Below, piece after piece: positions 14,992 to 23,023 of a stretch of 64,000 nt of DNA. Source of the stretch: Rubrivivax sp. (GTDB taxonomy: Bacteria > Pseudomonadota > Gammaproteobacteria > Burkholderiales > Burkholderiaceae_C); NCBI GenBank assembly GCA_020248915.1, contig JADCGP010000016.1, forward strand, positions 1 through 64,000, read 5' to 3'. Position numbers and translations under genes: made by a program. The number at the start of each line of letters is the position of its first letter. The first letter of the stretch is position 1. The notes beneath the pieces were generated by a model. It did not search any database, was not told the origin of the DNA, and saw nothing but the letters and a program-made list of their open reading frames with translations.

Positions 14992-16224
14992 ATGGAACGA
15001 GCACTGCCCACCCACGCGCCGATGAGCCAGTGGCCGCTCCGCGACGGCGAGCTGCTCGTCGGCAGCGAGCCGCTGTCGAGGCTGGCCGCCCGCGTCGGCC
15101 AGACCCCGTTCTACGCCTACAGCCGCCCGCTGCTGCGGCAGCGCGTGGCCGAGCTGCGCGCCTCGCTGCCCCGCGCGGTGAAGCTGCACTACGCGATGAA
15201 GGCCAACCCGATGCCGGCCGTGGTGCAGTTCATGGCCGGGCTGGTGGACGGCATCGACGTGGCCTCGGCCGGCGAGCTGAAGGTGGCGCTGGACGCCGGG
15301 GCCGACCCGGCCGAGATCAGCTTTGCCGGCCCGGGCAAGCGCGACCCCGAGCTGCGCCAGAGCGTGGCCGCGGGCGTGCTGGTCAACGTGGAGTCGCTGC
15401 GCGAGCTGCCGGTGCTGGCCGCGGCCTCGCAGGAGCTGGGCCTGCCGGCGCGCGTGGCGGTGCGCGTGAACCCCGACTTCGAGCTCAAGGGCTCGGGCAT
15501 GAAGATGGGCGGCGGCCCCAAGCAGTTCGGGCTCGACGTCGAGCTCGTGCCCGAGGCGCTCGCCTTCGCCGCCCGCGAGGGCCTGGCCTTCGAGGGCTTC
15601 CACCTCTTCGCCGGCTCGCAGAACCTGCGCGCCGACAGCATCTGCGAGGCGCAGTGCAAGAGCTACGAGCTGGCGCTGCGTCTGGCCGGGCACGCGCCTT
15701 CGCCGGTGAAGTTCCTCAACCTCGGCGGCGGCTTCGGCATCCCGTACTTCCCGGGCGAGCAGCGGCTCGACCTGGCGCCGATCGGCGCCAACCTGCAGGC
15801 CATCGTCGAGCGCGCGGCGCGCGAGATGCCGGCCGCCGGCATCGTGATCGAGCTCGGCCGCTACCTGGTGGGCGAGGCGGGCCTCTACGTGACGCGGGTG
15901 GTGGACCGCAAGGTCTCGCGCGGGCAGGTGTTCCTGGTCTGCGACGGCGGGCTCAACCACCAGCTGGCCGCGAGCGGCAACTTCGGGCAGGTGGTGCGCA
16001 AGAACTACCCCGTGGGCGTGTTCCCGGTGCGCGGCACGGCGCGCGAGACGGCCTCGGCGGTGGGCCCGCTGTGCACGCCGCTCGACCTGCTGGCCGACCG
16101 CATGGACCTGCCGCAGGCGCAGGTGGGCGACCTGGTGGTGGTGTTCCAGTCCGGCGCCTACGGCGCCAGCTCGAGCCCGCAGGCCTTCCTCGGCCACCCG
16201 GCGTGCGCCGAAGTGCTGGTCTGA
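14992..16224 (+). CDS. PLP-dependent decarboxylase, exosortase A system-associated
   Basis: 410-residue fold-type III (alanine racemase/ornithine decarboxylase) enzyme, matching the exosortase A associated family (TIGR03099). PLP would bind Lys70 in HYAMKANPMP. Other features are a FHLFAGSQ strand, NLGGGFGIPYF (glycine-rich PLP phosphate loop) and CDGGLNHQLAASG. In VGPLCTPLD the catalytic Cys is kept, but the following residues differ from the CESGD of diaminopimelate decarboxylase, so lysine biosynthesis is unlikely. It would decarboxylate an amino acid to an amine for attachment to the acyl chain or polysaccharide. The ATG at 14992 is chosen by homology; a GACAAT element lies 49 nt upstream. 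Confidence 0.88.
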   Translation: MERALPTHAPMSQWPLRDGELLVGSEPLSRLAARVGQTPFYAYSRPLLRQRVAELRASLPRAVKLHYAMKANPMPAVVQFMAGLVDGIDVASAGELKVALDAGADPAEISFAGPGKRDPELRQSVAAGVLVNVESLRELPVLAAASQELGLPARVAVRVNPDFELKGSGMKMGGGPKQFGLDVELVPEALAFAAREGLAFEGFHLFAGSQNLRADSICEAQCKSYELALRLAGHAPSPVKFLNLGGGFGIPYFPGEQRLDLAPIGANLQAIVERAAREMPAAGIVIELGRYLVGEAGLYVTRVVDRKVSRGQVFLVCDGGLNHQLAASGNFGQVVRKNYPVGVFPVRGTARETASAVGPLCTPLDLLADRMDLPQAQVGDLVVVFQSGAYGASSSPQAFLGHPACAEVLV

Positions 16225-16234
16225 TCCGTTCGGC

Positions 16235-17881
16235 ATGACCGCAACCGATCCGCCCAGGCTGCCCTTCGAGCGCGGCCGCCCCGAGTGGCCGCAGGGCTGC
16301 GTGTCCTGGCCCGATGCGGCCGGCCGGCTGGGCGCCCAGGCCGCCGCCGGCCAGGCGGCGGGGGGCTTCGCGGTGGTTGCCGGGCTCGGCGACGGGCGCG
16401 TCGCCGCGGCGGTGGACCGCTTCGGCCGCGAGACGCTGTGCTATTCCGAGCAGGACGGGCGCCTGGTGTTCGGCGCCGCCGCCACCGACTTCCGCGTGCG
16501 CGAGCTCGACCCGCAGGCCATCTACGACTACCTGTTCTTCCACGCGATCCCGTCGCCCCGCACGATCTTCCGCGGCGTGCGGCGGCTGCCCGCGGGGCAC
16601 GTGCTGCAGTGGCAGGGCGGGCGCACGCAGCTGGCGCCCGCCGCGCGGCTGCGCTTCGAGCCGCAGCGCGCGCCTTCGTTCGACGCCCTCAAGGCCGAGT
16701 TCCGCCGGCTGCTGCTCGACGCCGTGCGCGCCGAGCTCGACGGTGGCGTGCCGGCCTGCTTCCTGAGCGGCGGCACCGACAGCTCCACCGTCGCCGGGCA
16801 CATCAAGCAGGTCGCCGGCGAGGTTCACACCTACTCGATCGGCTTCGATGCCGAGGGCTACGACGAGATGGAGTACGCGCGCATCGCCGCGCGCCACTTC
16901 GGGGCCGTGCACCACGAGTACTACGTGACGCCCGGCGACCTGGTGAACGGCATCGCCCGCGTGGCCGCCTCCTACGACCAGCCGTTCGGCAACTCTTCGG
17001 CGCTGCCGGCCTACTACTGCGCGCTGCGCGCGCGCGAGGACGGCGTGACCCGTCTGCTGGCTGGCGACGGCGGCGACGAGCTCTTCGGCGGCAACGAGCG
17101 CTACGCGTCGCAGAAGGTGTACGAGGTTTGGGACCGTGTTCCCGCCTGGGTGCGAAACGGCTTCGTCAAGCCGGTGCTGGGCCTGCCCGGCGCCGGCAGC
17201 CTTGGCGTGGTGCGCCGCGGCCGCAACTACGTGCGCGACGCCGAGCGCGGGCTGCCCGACCGCCTGCACCACTACAACCTGCTGCTGCGCCTGGGGCCGC
17301 AGGAGGTGCTGACGCCGCGCTTCCAGGCCGGCGTGCGGCCCGAGTCGGTGTTCGAGCAGCAGCGCGAGGTGTGGGCCCTGGCGCAGGCCGAAGGCGATCT
17401 CGACCGCCACCTGGCCTACGACTGGCGCTATACGCTTGCCGAGAGCGACCTGCCCAAGGTACGCGGCACGGCGGCGCTGGCCGGCATCGAGGTCGGCTAC
17501 CCGATGCTGCACGACCCGCTGGTCGACTTCTCGATGACGCTGCCGGCGGAGTACAAGGTCAGGGGCCGCGCGCTGCGATGGTTCTTCAAGGAGGCACTGC
17601 GCGACTTCCTGCCGCCCGAGATCATCACCAAACAGAAGAAGGGCTTCGGGCTGCCCTTCGGCGTGTGGGCCACGCGGCACGCGGCGCTGAAGGCGCTGGC
17701 CACCGACTCGGTGCGCAGCTTCGGCACGCGCGGCGTGGTACGGCGGGAGTTCGTGGCGCGGCTGCTCGACGAGTACCTGCCGGCGCACCCGGGCTACTAC
17801 GGCGAGATGGTGTGGATCCTGATGATGCTCGAGCAGTGGCTGCGGCACCACGCGCCCGACTGGCGGCTGGGGGGTGACTGA
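16235..17881 (+). CDS. Asparagine-synthase-like amidotransferase lacking the N-terminal Cys
   Basis: 548 residues. The C-terminal half is an asparagine synthase domain with the pyrophosphate loop SGGTDSS beginning at residue 178 and LLAGDGGDELFGGNERY. The N-terminal part keeps the glutaminase-domain beta pattern (FAVVAGLGDGRVAAAVDRFG, LVFGAAATDFRVREL) but not the Met-Cys-Gly-Ile start. The nearest Cys is residue 22, so glutamine hydrolysis is not expected. In this cluster the enzyme may form an amide by adenylating a carboxylate and accepting a free amine, possibly the product of the decarboxylase 10 nt upstream. The polymerase-like gene overlaps its stop by 8 nt. Confidence 0.85.
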   Translation: MTATDPPRLPFERGRPEWPQGCVSWPDAAGRLGAQAAAGQAAGGFAVVAGLGDGRVAAAVDRFGRETLCYSEQDGRLVFGAAATDFRVRELDPQAIYDYLFFHAIPSPRTIFRGVRRLPAGHVLQWQGGRTQLAPAARLRFEPQRAPSFDALKAEFRRLLLDAVRAELDGGVPACFLSGGTDSSTVAGHIKQVAGEVHTYSIGFDAEGYDEMEYARIAARHFGAVHHEYYVTPGDLVNGIARVAASYDQPFGNSSALPAYYCALRAREDGVTRLLAGDGGDELFGGNERYASQKVYEVWDRVPAWVRNGFVKPVLGLPGAGSLGVVRRGRNYVRDAERGLPDRLHHYNLLLRLGPQEVLTPRFQAGVRPESVFEQQREVWALAQAEGDLDRHLAYDWRYTLAESDLPKVRGTAALAGIEVGYPMLHDPLVDFSMTLPAEYKVRGRALRWFFKEALRDFLPPEIITKQKKGFGLPFGVWATRHAALKALATDSVRSFGTRGVVRREFVARLLDEYLPAHPGYYGEMVWILMMLEQWLRHHAPDWRLGGD

Positions 17882-20390
17882 CGCGCCGGGCGGGCTGACG
17901 GCCGGCGCCGCCTTGCCGGTGCCGGCGCGGCTCGCGGCCGCGCTGATGGCGCTGGCCTGCGGCGTGCTGGCGGCATGGCTCGGCGTGCACCATCCGGTGT
18001 TCGGCGCGGCCATGCTGCTGCCGCTGGCCGCAGTGGCTGCGCTGGCGGGCCGCGCCCCCGGGGCCTGGCCGCTGTGGCTGCTGCCGCTGCTGCCGCTCGT
18101 GGGCGGAATGCCGTGGACCGGCTGGCTGGTGGTGGAGGAGTTCGACCTGCTCGTCCTGGCGACGGCGGCCGCCGGCTACGCACGCTGGGCGCTGGCGCCG
18201 CCGGCCGCGCCACGCGGCCGCTGGCACCTCGGAGCGATGCTCGCCGGCGTGCTGCTGGCGGCGCATGCCGGCGCCCTGACCACCAGCCTGCTGCGAGGCG
18301 TGGCCGATGCCGGCGGCTGGCAGTGGAGCTCGCATGCGGGTTGGTGGCAGGGCTACCACGAGCCGCTGAACGCGCTGCGCCTGGGCAAGAGCCTTCCGCT
18401 TGCGCTGCTGCTGCTGCCGCTGTGGCTGCGCGAGCACCGGGCGCGGCCGGCGCGCGCCCGTCAGCATCTGCTGGCAGGGCTGGCCGGCATGGCCGCGGCG
18501 GTGGCGCTGACGGTGCTGTGGGAACGGCTGGCGCACACCGGGCTGACCAACTTCTCCAGCGACTACCGGGCCACCGGCCTGTTCTGGGAGATGCACGTGG
18601 GCGGTGCCGCGCTCGACGCTGCTCTGATAGCCACCCTGCCGGCCGCACTGCTGGTGCTGCTGCGCGCGCACGACCGGCTGGCCTGGGCCTGCGCCGCCGC
18701 GGCGCTGATGGCGGCGGCGTACGCGGCGCTGGCGACGTTCTCGCGCGTCGTCTATCTCGGCGCGCCGGTGGCGCTGACGCTGCTGCTGGGCCTGCGCTGG
18801 ATGCAGCAGCGGGCGGGCGGGCGGGGCCTGGCGGCGCCCGGACCCGAGGACGCTGGCGCGGCGCAGCCGCGAGCCGCGGCGCGGGCCGGAGTGGCGCTGG
18901 CGCTGGCCTTCGCCGGCGCGGGGCTGGTCGTGTTTCCGGGCGGCGGGTACCGCGGCTTGCTGGCGCTGCTCGGCGCGTTCGCGCTCAGCTTGGCGGCGCT
19001 GCCGGCGATGGCCGCGGCGCGGCGCGGGGTGATCGTGGCCGGCGTTGTTGGCGGGCTGCTCGCGGCAGGCCTGGTGCTGGCCGCCACGCTGGCGGTGCCC
19101 AAGGGCGCGTACGCGGCCTATCTCGCCGTGGCCGGCGGTGGTGCGCTGTGCTGGGTAGCGTGCCGGCGCGCGCGCAGCGTCGACTCGATGGCGGCCGATC
19201 TGGCGCGCGCTGGCCTGATGGCCGCCGCGCTCGGGCTGTGGGCGGGCGTGGTGGCGGTGGTCTGGTACTGGGGCGAGGGGCGTGCGCTGGCGGCGGCGGC
19301 GCTCGCGGCCTGCGTGCTGGTGGCATCGTTGCTCGGGCTGGCCGCGGCGCGGCGCACGCCGTGGCCGGCCGCGACGCGCTGGCAGGCCGGCCAGGTGGGG
19401 GTGCTGGCAGTGCTGGCGCTGGTGATCGGCGTGTTCTCGGGTGGCGGCTACATGGGCGGGCGCTGGCAGTCGCTCGAGGGCGATGCGGCCTCCCGGCTCG
19501 GGCATGCACGGCATGCCCTCTCGCTGCTGCGCGCTCCGGGGGACGACGCGTTCGGGAAGGGCCTCGGGCGCTACGCGGCCACGCAGACGATGTCGGGCGA
19601 CGCCGACCACCAGATCGGCGACTACCGGCTGCGTGCCGCCGACGGACGCCAGGTGCTGCTGCTGACGAGCGGCAGGCACATCCTCGGCTGGGGACAGCTG
19701 TTCCGCATCTCGCAGCGCATCGACGCGCCGACGCTGCCGCTGCGCGTGCGCACGACGCTGCGCGCCGAGGCCCGCGTCGACCTGCACGCGGAGGTGTGCG
19801 AGAAGCACCTGCTCTACAACGGCACCTGCGTCGTCGGCCACCGCGGGGCCGATCCGGCGGGCGGCGCCTGGCAGACGCTCGAATGGGAGCTGAAGGGCGG
19901 GCAGCCGTCGCGCGGCAGTGCGCTGGCGCCGCGCTTCATCGTGTTCTCGTTCGCGCTCGGCTCGCAGGGCTCGAGGGCCGAGTTCGACCGCGTCGAACTG
20001 ATCGCGGGCGATGGGCGACAGCTGCTCGCCAACCCGGGCTTCGACGACGGCATGGCGCGCTGGTTCTTCTCCAGTGACCACCTGCACATGCCGTGGCATG
20101 CCAAGAATCTGGCGCTGCACCTGGTCTTCGAGCAGGGCGTCGTCGGACTGGCGCTGTTCACGCTTCTGGGCGTGGCGGCGCTGTGGCGCGTCACGCTGGG
20201 CAGCGCGCGGCGCGAGCCGCTGGCGCCCGCGCTGGCTGCCGCTCTGGTCGGCCTGGCCGTGGTCGGGCTGGCCGACAGCCTGCTCGACATGCCGCGTATC
20301 GCGTGGCTGATCTACGTGGTGATCGGGCTCGCGCTGTTCATCCGTCCGCAAACGGGCGTGGCGGAGTCACCCGGGCGGACCGTGCGCTAG
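17874..20390 (+). CDS. O-antigen ligase/Wzy-like membrane protein with large periplasmic insert
   Basis: 838 residues from GTG 17874, overlapping the amidotransferase stop. Residues about 15-520 contain around a dozen hydrophobic segments. Residues about 524-740 are hydrophilic and would be periplasmic. This part holds beta-rich sequence ending in LLANPGFDDGMARWFFSSD, which resembles carbohydrate-binding jelly-roll modules. DHLHMPWHAKNLALHLVFEQ then matches the HxxN-type loop of the Wzy_C/O-antigen ligase family, followed by two or three last membrane helices. It probably polymerises the repeat unit or ligates it to an acceptor. Length is well above the usual 400-450 residues because of the insert. 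It is last in the ligase-decarboxylase operon. Confidence 0.8.
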   Translation: MTDAPGGLTAGAALPVPARLAAALMALACGVLAAWLGVHHPVFGAAMLLPLAAVAALAGRAPGAWPLWLLPLLPLVGGMPWTGWLVVEEFDLLVLATAAAGYARWALAPPAAPRGRWHLGAMLAGVLLAAHAGALTTSLLRGVADAGGWQWSSHAGWWQGYHEPLNALRLGKSLPLALLLLPLWLREHRARPARARQHLLAGLAGMAAAVALTVLWERLAHTGLTNFSSDYRATGLFWEMHVGGAALDAALIATLPAALLVLLRAHDRLAWACAAAALMAAAYAALATFSRVVYLGAPVALTLLLGLRWMQQRAGGRGLAAPGPEDAGAAQPRAAARAGVALALAFAGAGLVVFPGGGYRGLLALLGAFALSLAALPAMAAARRGVIVAGVVGGLLAAGLVLAATLAVPKGAYAAYLAVAGGGALCWVACRRARSVDSMAADLARAGLMAAALGLWAGVVAVVWYWGEGRALAAAALAACVLVASLLGLAAARRTPWPAATRWQAGQVGVLAVLALVIGVFSGGGYMGGRWQSLEGDAASRLGHARHALSLLRAPGDDAFGKGLGRYAATQTMSGDADHQIGDYRLRAADGRQVLLLTSGRHILGWGQLFRISQRIDAPTLPLRVRTTLRAEARVDLHAEVCEKHLLYNGTCVVGHRGADPAGGAWQTLEWELKGGQPSRGSALAPRFIVFSFALGSQGSRAEFDRVELIAGDGRQLLANPGFDDGMARWFFSSDHLHMPWHAKNLALHLVFEQGVVGLALFTLLGVAALWRVTLGSARREPLAPALAAALVGLAVVGLADSLLDMPRIAWLIYVVIGLALFIRPQTGVAESPGRTVR

Positions 20391-20393
20391 CAT
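20388..20393 (+). promoter_or_regulatory. Candidate -10 element of the MNT/HEPN operon
   Basis: TAGCAT lies exactly 6 nt before the ATG at 20400, inside the TAG stop region of the upstream gene. This spacing would put the transcription start at or next to the start codon (leaderless mRNA). No Shine-Dalgarno sequence is present. Confidence 0.4.
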
Positions 20394-20399
20394 GCCCCC

Positions 20400-20705
20400 A
20401 TGCGCCTGAGCCCCGATCAAGCCCGCAACATCGTCCGTGTCGCTCGCGAGCTGGCGGGAGAGGGGGTCCGCGTGCGTCTGTTCGGGTCCCGCGTGCGCGA
20501 CGACCTGCGCGGAGGTGACATCGATCTGCTGGTCGAGAGCCCGCGCCCGGTCGAGCGACCGGTGTGGCTGGCGGCGTGCATCGCCGCGCGATTGCAACGC
20601 AGCCTGGGCGAGCGTCGCATCGACGTGCTTTGGCTCGATCCACAGACCCAGCGCGAGCCGGTGCACGAAGCGGCGCTGGCCGAGGGCATCGTGCTGGAGG
20701 CCTGA
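20400..20705 (+). CDS. MNT-domain nucleotidyltransferase antitoxin (MntA-like)
   Basis: 101 residues. It carries the minimal nucleotidyltransferase signature FGSRVRDDLRGGDIDLLV: GS at 29-30, then DID at 40-42, with nine residues between (the classical form has ten). A third acidic residue is Asp75 in RRIDVLWLD. In characterised MntA/HepT pairs this enzyme AMPylates a tyrosine of the HEPN toxin and so neutralises it. The downstream HEPN gene starts within its stop codon (TGATG), so the pair is co-translated. The family assignment is strong; AMPylation activity is inferred from family knowledge. Confidence 0.88.
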   Translation: MRLSPDQARNIVRVARELAGEGVRVRLFGSRVRDDLRGGDIDLLVESPRPVERPVWLAACIAARLQRSLGERRIDVLWLDPQTQREPVHEAALAEGIVLEA

Positions 20706-21178
20706 TGGACGTCTCGCGCCAGCGGCTCGCGTTCCTGCTCGAGACGGTTCAGCTCGAGGCCGAGCATCTGAAGGCCACCGACGGGCGCCTGTTCTCGGTG
20801 CCCTTCACGACGGAGCGCGCCGCGACGCTTCGGGACGACGACGTGCTGGCCGAGCGGCTCGATGCCTTCGTCGCGCGCTTTGCGCGGCTGCAGGACACCG
20901 CCGGCGACAAGCTGCTACCGGCCCTGCTCACGCGGATCGGCGAGCCGGTGGGTGCCGTGCTCGACAACCTCGATCGCGCGGCGCGACTGGGCTGGCTCGA
21001 CGTGGCGAGCGAGGACTGGCTGGCAGTGCGGCTGCTGCGCAACCGCATGGTGCACGAGTACATCCGCCAGCCCGAGATGCTGGCCGAGGCGGTCAACGCG
21101 GCTCATGCCGCGGTGCCGATGCTGCTGCACTTCGTCGAGCGCTGCGGCGCGTACGTCCGCGCGCGGCAGCTGGTCTAG
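20705..21178 (+). CDS. HEPN-domain RNase toxin (HepT-like)
   Basis: 157-residue all-helical protein with the HEPN active-site motif LLRNRMVHEY: Arg112, His117 and Tyr119 form an RX4HXY motif. In HepT toxins the Arg and His cleave RNA (tRNA in one studied case), and the Tyr is the residue AMPylated by the MNT partner. All three are present, so the toxin looks functional. ATG at 20705 overlaps the stop of the antitoxin gene. It is somewhat longer than many HepT proteins. It is convergent with ugd, whose stop lies 12 nt away. Confidence 0.88.
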   Translation: MDVSRQRLAFLLETVQLEAEHLKATDGRLFSVPFTTERAATLRDDDVLAERLDAFVARFARLQDTAGDKLLPALLTRIGEPVGAVLDNLDRAARLGWLDVASEDWLAVRLLRNRMVHEYIRQPEMLAEAVNAAHAAVPMLLHFVERCGAYVRARQLV

Positions 21179-21206
21179 CGGCGACGGGGCCTACGCCCCC
21201 CGCCGC
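21178..21206. terminator. GC-rich hairpin between convergent toxin and ugd genes
   Basis: GCGGCG (21178-21183) pairs with CGCCGC (21201-21206), and GGGGC (21186-21190) pairs with GCCCC (21195-21199), around a 4-nt loop and a small internal loop. There is no T tract. Its position between two convergent stops suggests a bidirectional terminator. Confidence 0.4.
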
Positions 21207-22522
21207 CCCACCGCCCGGTACTCGATCCCGCACGTCTTCATCAGCGCCGGCTCGTACAGGTTGCGCCCGTCGAAGATCACCGGCTGCTTCAGCACCGCCT
21301 TGATGTGCTCGAAGTCGGGGTTGCGGAATTCCTTCCACTCGGTGGCGATGACCAGTGCGTCGGCGCCCTCGAGCGCCTCCTTCTGGCTGCCCACGAAGGC
21401 CAGGCGCGGCGTGCCGCCCAGCACCTTGCGCGCCTCGTCCATGGCCACCGGGTCGTAGGCCTGCACGGCCGCGCCGCGGCGCGCGAGCTCGGCCACGATC
21501 ACGCGGCTGGGCGCCTCGCGCATGTCGTCGGTGTTGGGCTTGAAGGCCAGGCCCCAGAGCGCGAAGGTGCGCCCGGCCAGGTCGTCGCCGAAGCGCGCCA
21601 CGATCTTGTCCACCAGCACGCGCTTCTGGCGCTCGTTGGCCGCTTCCACCGCCTGCAGCACGCCGAGGGTGACGCCGTGCTCGCCGGCGGCATGGATCAG
21701 CGCCTTGACGTCCTTGGGGAAGCAGCTGCCGCCGTAGCCGGTGCCGGGGTAGAGGAAGTGGGTGCCGATGCGGGGGTCGCTGCCGATGCCGCGGCGCACC
21801 ATCTCGATGTCGGCGCCGGTCTTCTCGGCCAGCCGCGCCAGCTCGTTCATGAAGCTGATGCGGGTGGCCAGCATCGCGTTGGCGGCGTACTTGGTGAACT
21901 CGGCGCTGCGCGCGTCCATCACCTGCATGCGGTCGTGGTTGCGCATGAAGGGCATGTACAGCGCCCGCATCAGCAGGATCGCGCGCTCGTCGTCGGTGCC
22001 GACGATGATGCGGTCGGGCTTCATGCAGTCCTCGACCGCGGCGCCCTCCTTCAGGAACTCGGGGTTGCTGACGACGGCGAACTCCAGCCCCTCGACGCCG
22101 CGCCCGGCCAGCTCGGCGCTCACCGCCTCGCGCACGCGATCGGCGGTGCCCACCGGCACGGTGCTCTTGTCGACGATGACCTTGTAGTCGGTCATGTGGC
22201 GGCCGATGCCGCGCGCGGCGGCCAGCACGTACTGCAGGTCGGCCGAGCCGTCCTCGCCCGGCGGCGTGCCCACGCCGATGAACTGCATCGTGCCGTGCGC
22301 CACCGAGCGAGCCACGTCGGTGGTGAAGTGCAGCCGCCCAGCGGCCACGTTGCGCCCGACGACGGCCTCCAGGCCCGGCTCGTGGATCGGGATGCCGCCC
22401 GACTCCAGCAGCGCGATCTTGGCCGGATCGACGTCCAGGCACAGCACGTCGTTGCCCATCTCGGCCAGGCAGGCCCCGGTGACGAGGCCGACGTAGCCGG
22501 TGCCGACGACGGTGACTTTCAT
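21191..22522 (-). CDS. ugd: UDP-glucose 6-dehydrogenase
   Basis: 443 residues. It oxidises UDP-glucose to UDP-glucuronate with two NAD+, giving an acidic sugar donor for exopolysaccharide. The start [20 protein letters not shown] contains the NAD-binding GxGxxG; the ATG at 22522 is chosen so that the protein begins directly with this strand (an upstream ATG would add 11 residues). The catalytic cysteine motif [12 protein letters not shown], the central helix and the C-terminal substrate domain ([18 protein letters not shown]) are all intact. It stands divergent from yajC and convergent with the HEPN toxin. Its nearness to the exopolysaccharide locus supports a role there. Confidence 0.95.
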   Translation of the reverse strand: MKVTVVGTGYVGLVTGACLAEMGNDVLCLDVDPAKIALLESGGIPIHEPGLEAVVGRNVAAGRLHFTTDVARSVAHGTMQFIGVGTPPGEDGSADLQYVLAAARGIGRHMTDYKVIVDKSTVPVGTADRVREAVSAELAGRGVEGLEFAVVSNPEFLKEGAAVEDCMKPDRIIVGTDDERAILLMRALYMPFMRNHDRMQVMDARSAEFTKYAANAMLATRISFMNELARLAEKTGADIEMVRRGIGSDPRIGTHFLYPGTGYGGSCFPKDVKALIHAAGEHGVTLGVLQAVEAANERQKRVLVDKIVARFGDDLAGRTFALWGLAFKPNTDDMREAPSRVIVAELARRGAAVQAYDPVAMDEARKVLGGTPRLAFVGSQKEALEGADALVIATEWKEFRNPDFEHIKAVLKQPVIFDGRNLYEPALMKTCGIEYRAVGRRGA

Positions 22523-22595
22523 GGTGACAGGGGAGTTCGGGCGGGGTGTCGGCAAGGATAACGGCCGTGCCGGCGGCCGCGGCCGCCGGCACGAT

Positions 22596-22601
22596 TAAAA
22601 T
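22596..22601 (+). promoter_or_regulatory. Candidate -10 element of yajC-secD-secF
   Basis: TAAAAT sits 28 nt before the yajC GTG, an AT-rich island in very GC-rich sequence. No good -35 box is visible at the usual distance. Confidence 0.4.
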
Positions 22602-22629
22602 CGCGCACTTTGCCAACTGGGACCCGCCC

Positions 22630-22950
22630 GTGTTCATCTCCGTCGCCCACGCCCAGACCCCCGCCGCCGGCGGCCCCGAGTCCACGCTGCTCAGCCTGCT
22701 GCCGCTGGTGCTGATGTTCGTGGTGCTGTACTTCATCATGATCCGGCCGCAGATGAAGAAGCAGAAGGAGCACAAGGCCATGGTCGAGGCGCTGGCCAAG
22801 GGCGACGAGGTCGTCATCGCCGGCGGCGTGCTCGGCCGCGTGGCCAAGCTCGGCGACACCTACCTGCACGTCGAGGTGGCCAACGGCGTCGAGGTCCAGG
22901 TCCAGCGCGTCTCGGTGATCCAGGTCCTGCCCAAGGGCACGTTCAAGTGA
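22630..22950 (+). CDS. yajC: Preprotein translocase subunit YajC
   Basis: 106-residue inner-membrane protein of the SecD-SecF-YajC accessory complex. GTG at 22630 is chosen because the family start reads FISVAHAQ and the resulting length is normal; an in-frame upstream ATG at 22546 would add 28 unlikely residues. One membrane helix, LLSLLPLVLMFVVLYFIMI, is followed by RPQMKKQKEHKAM and a small beta domain (GDEVVIAGGVLGRVAKLGDT). secD begins 73 nt downstream. The tgt/queA genes that often precede yajC in related bacteria are absent here; ugd is divergent instead. Confidence 0.95.
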   Translation: MFISVAHAQTPAAGGPESTLLSLLPLVLMFVVLYFIMIRPQMKKQKEHKAMVEALAKGDEVVIAGGVLGRVAKLGDTYLHVEVANGVEVQVQRVSVIQVLPKGTFK

Positions 22951-23023
22951 GCCGGCCGCCGCGGGCCGCGCCCGCGGGGTCTCGAGCGGCGCCGCGCCCT
23001 CGCGCGCCTGCAGGAAGCATCCG

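Noticed and set aside
12444..15011. 855-residue minus-strand open frame opposite the ligase and GNAT genes
   Set aside because: It mirrors the ligase gene on the other strand. The composition is low complexity and no known domain was seen.
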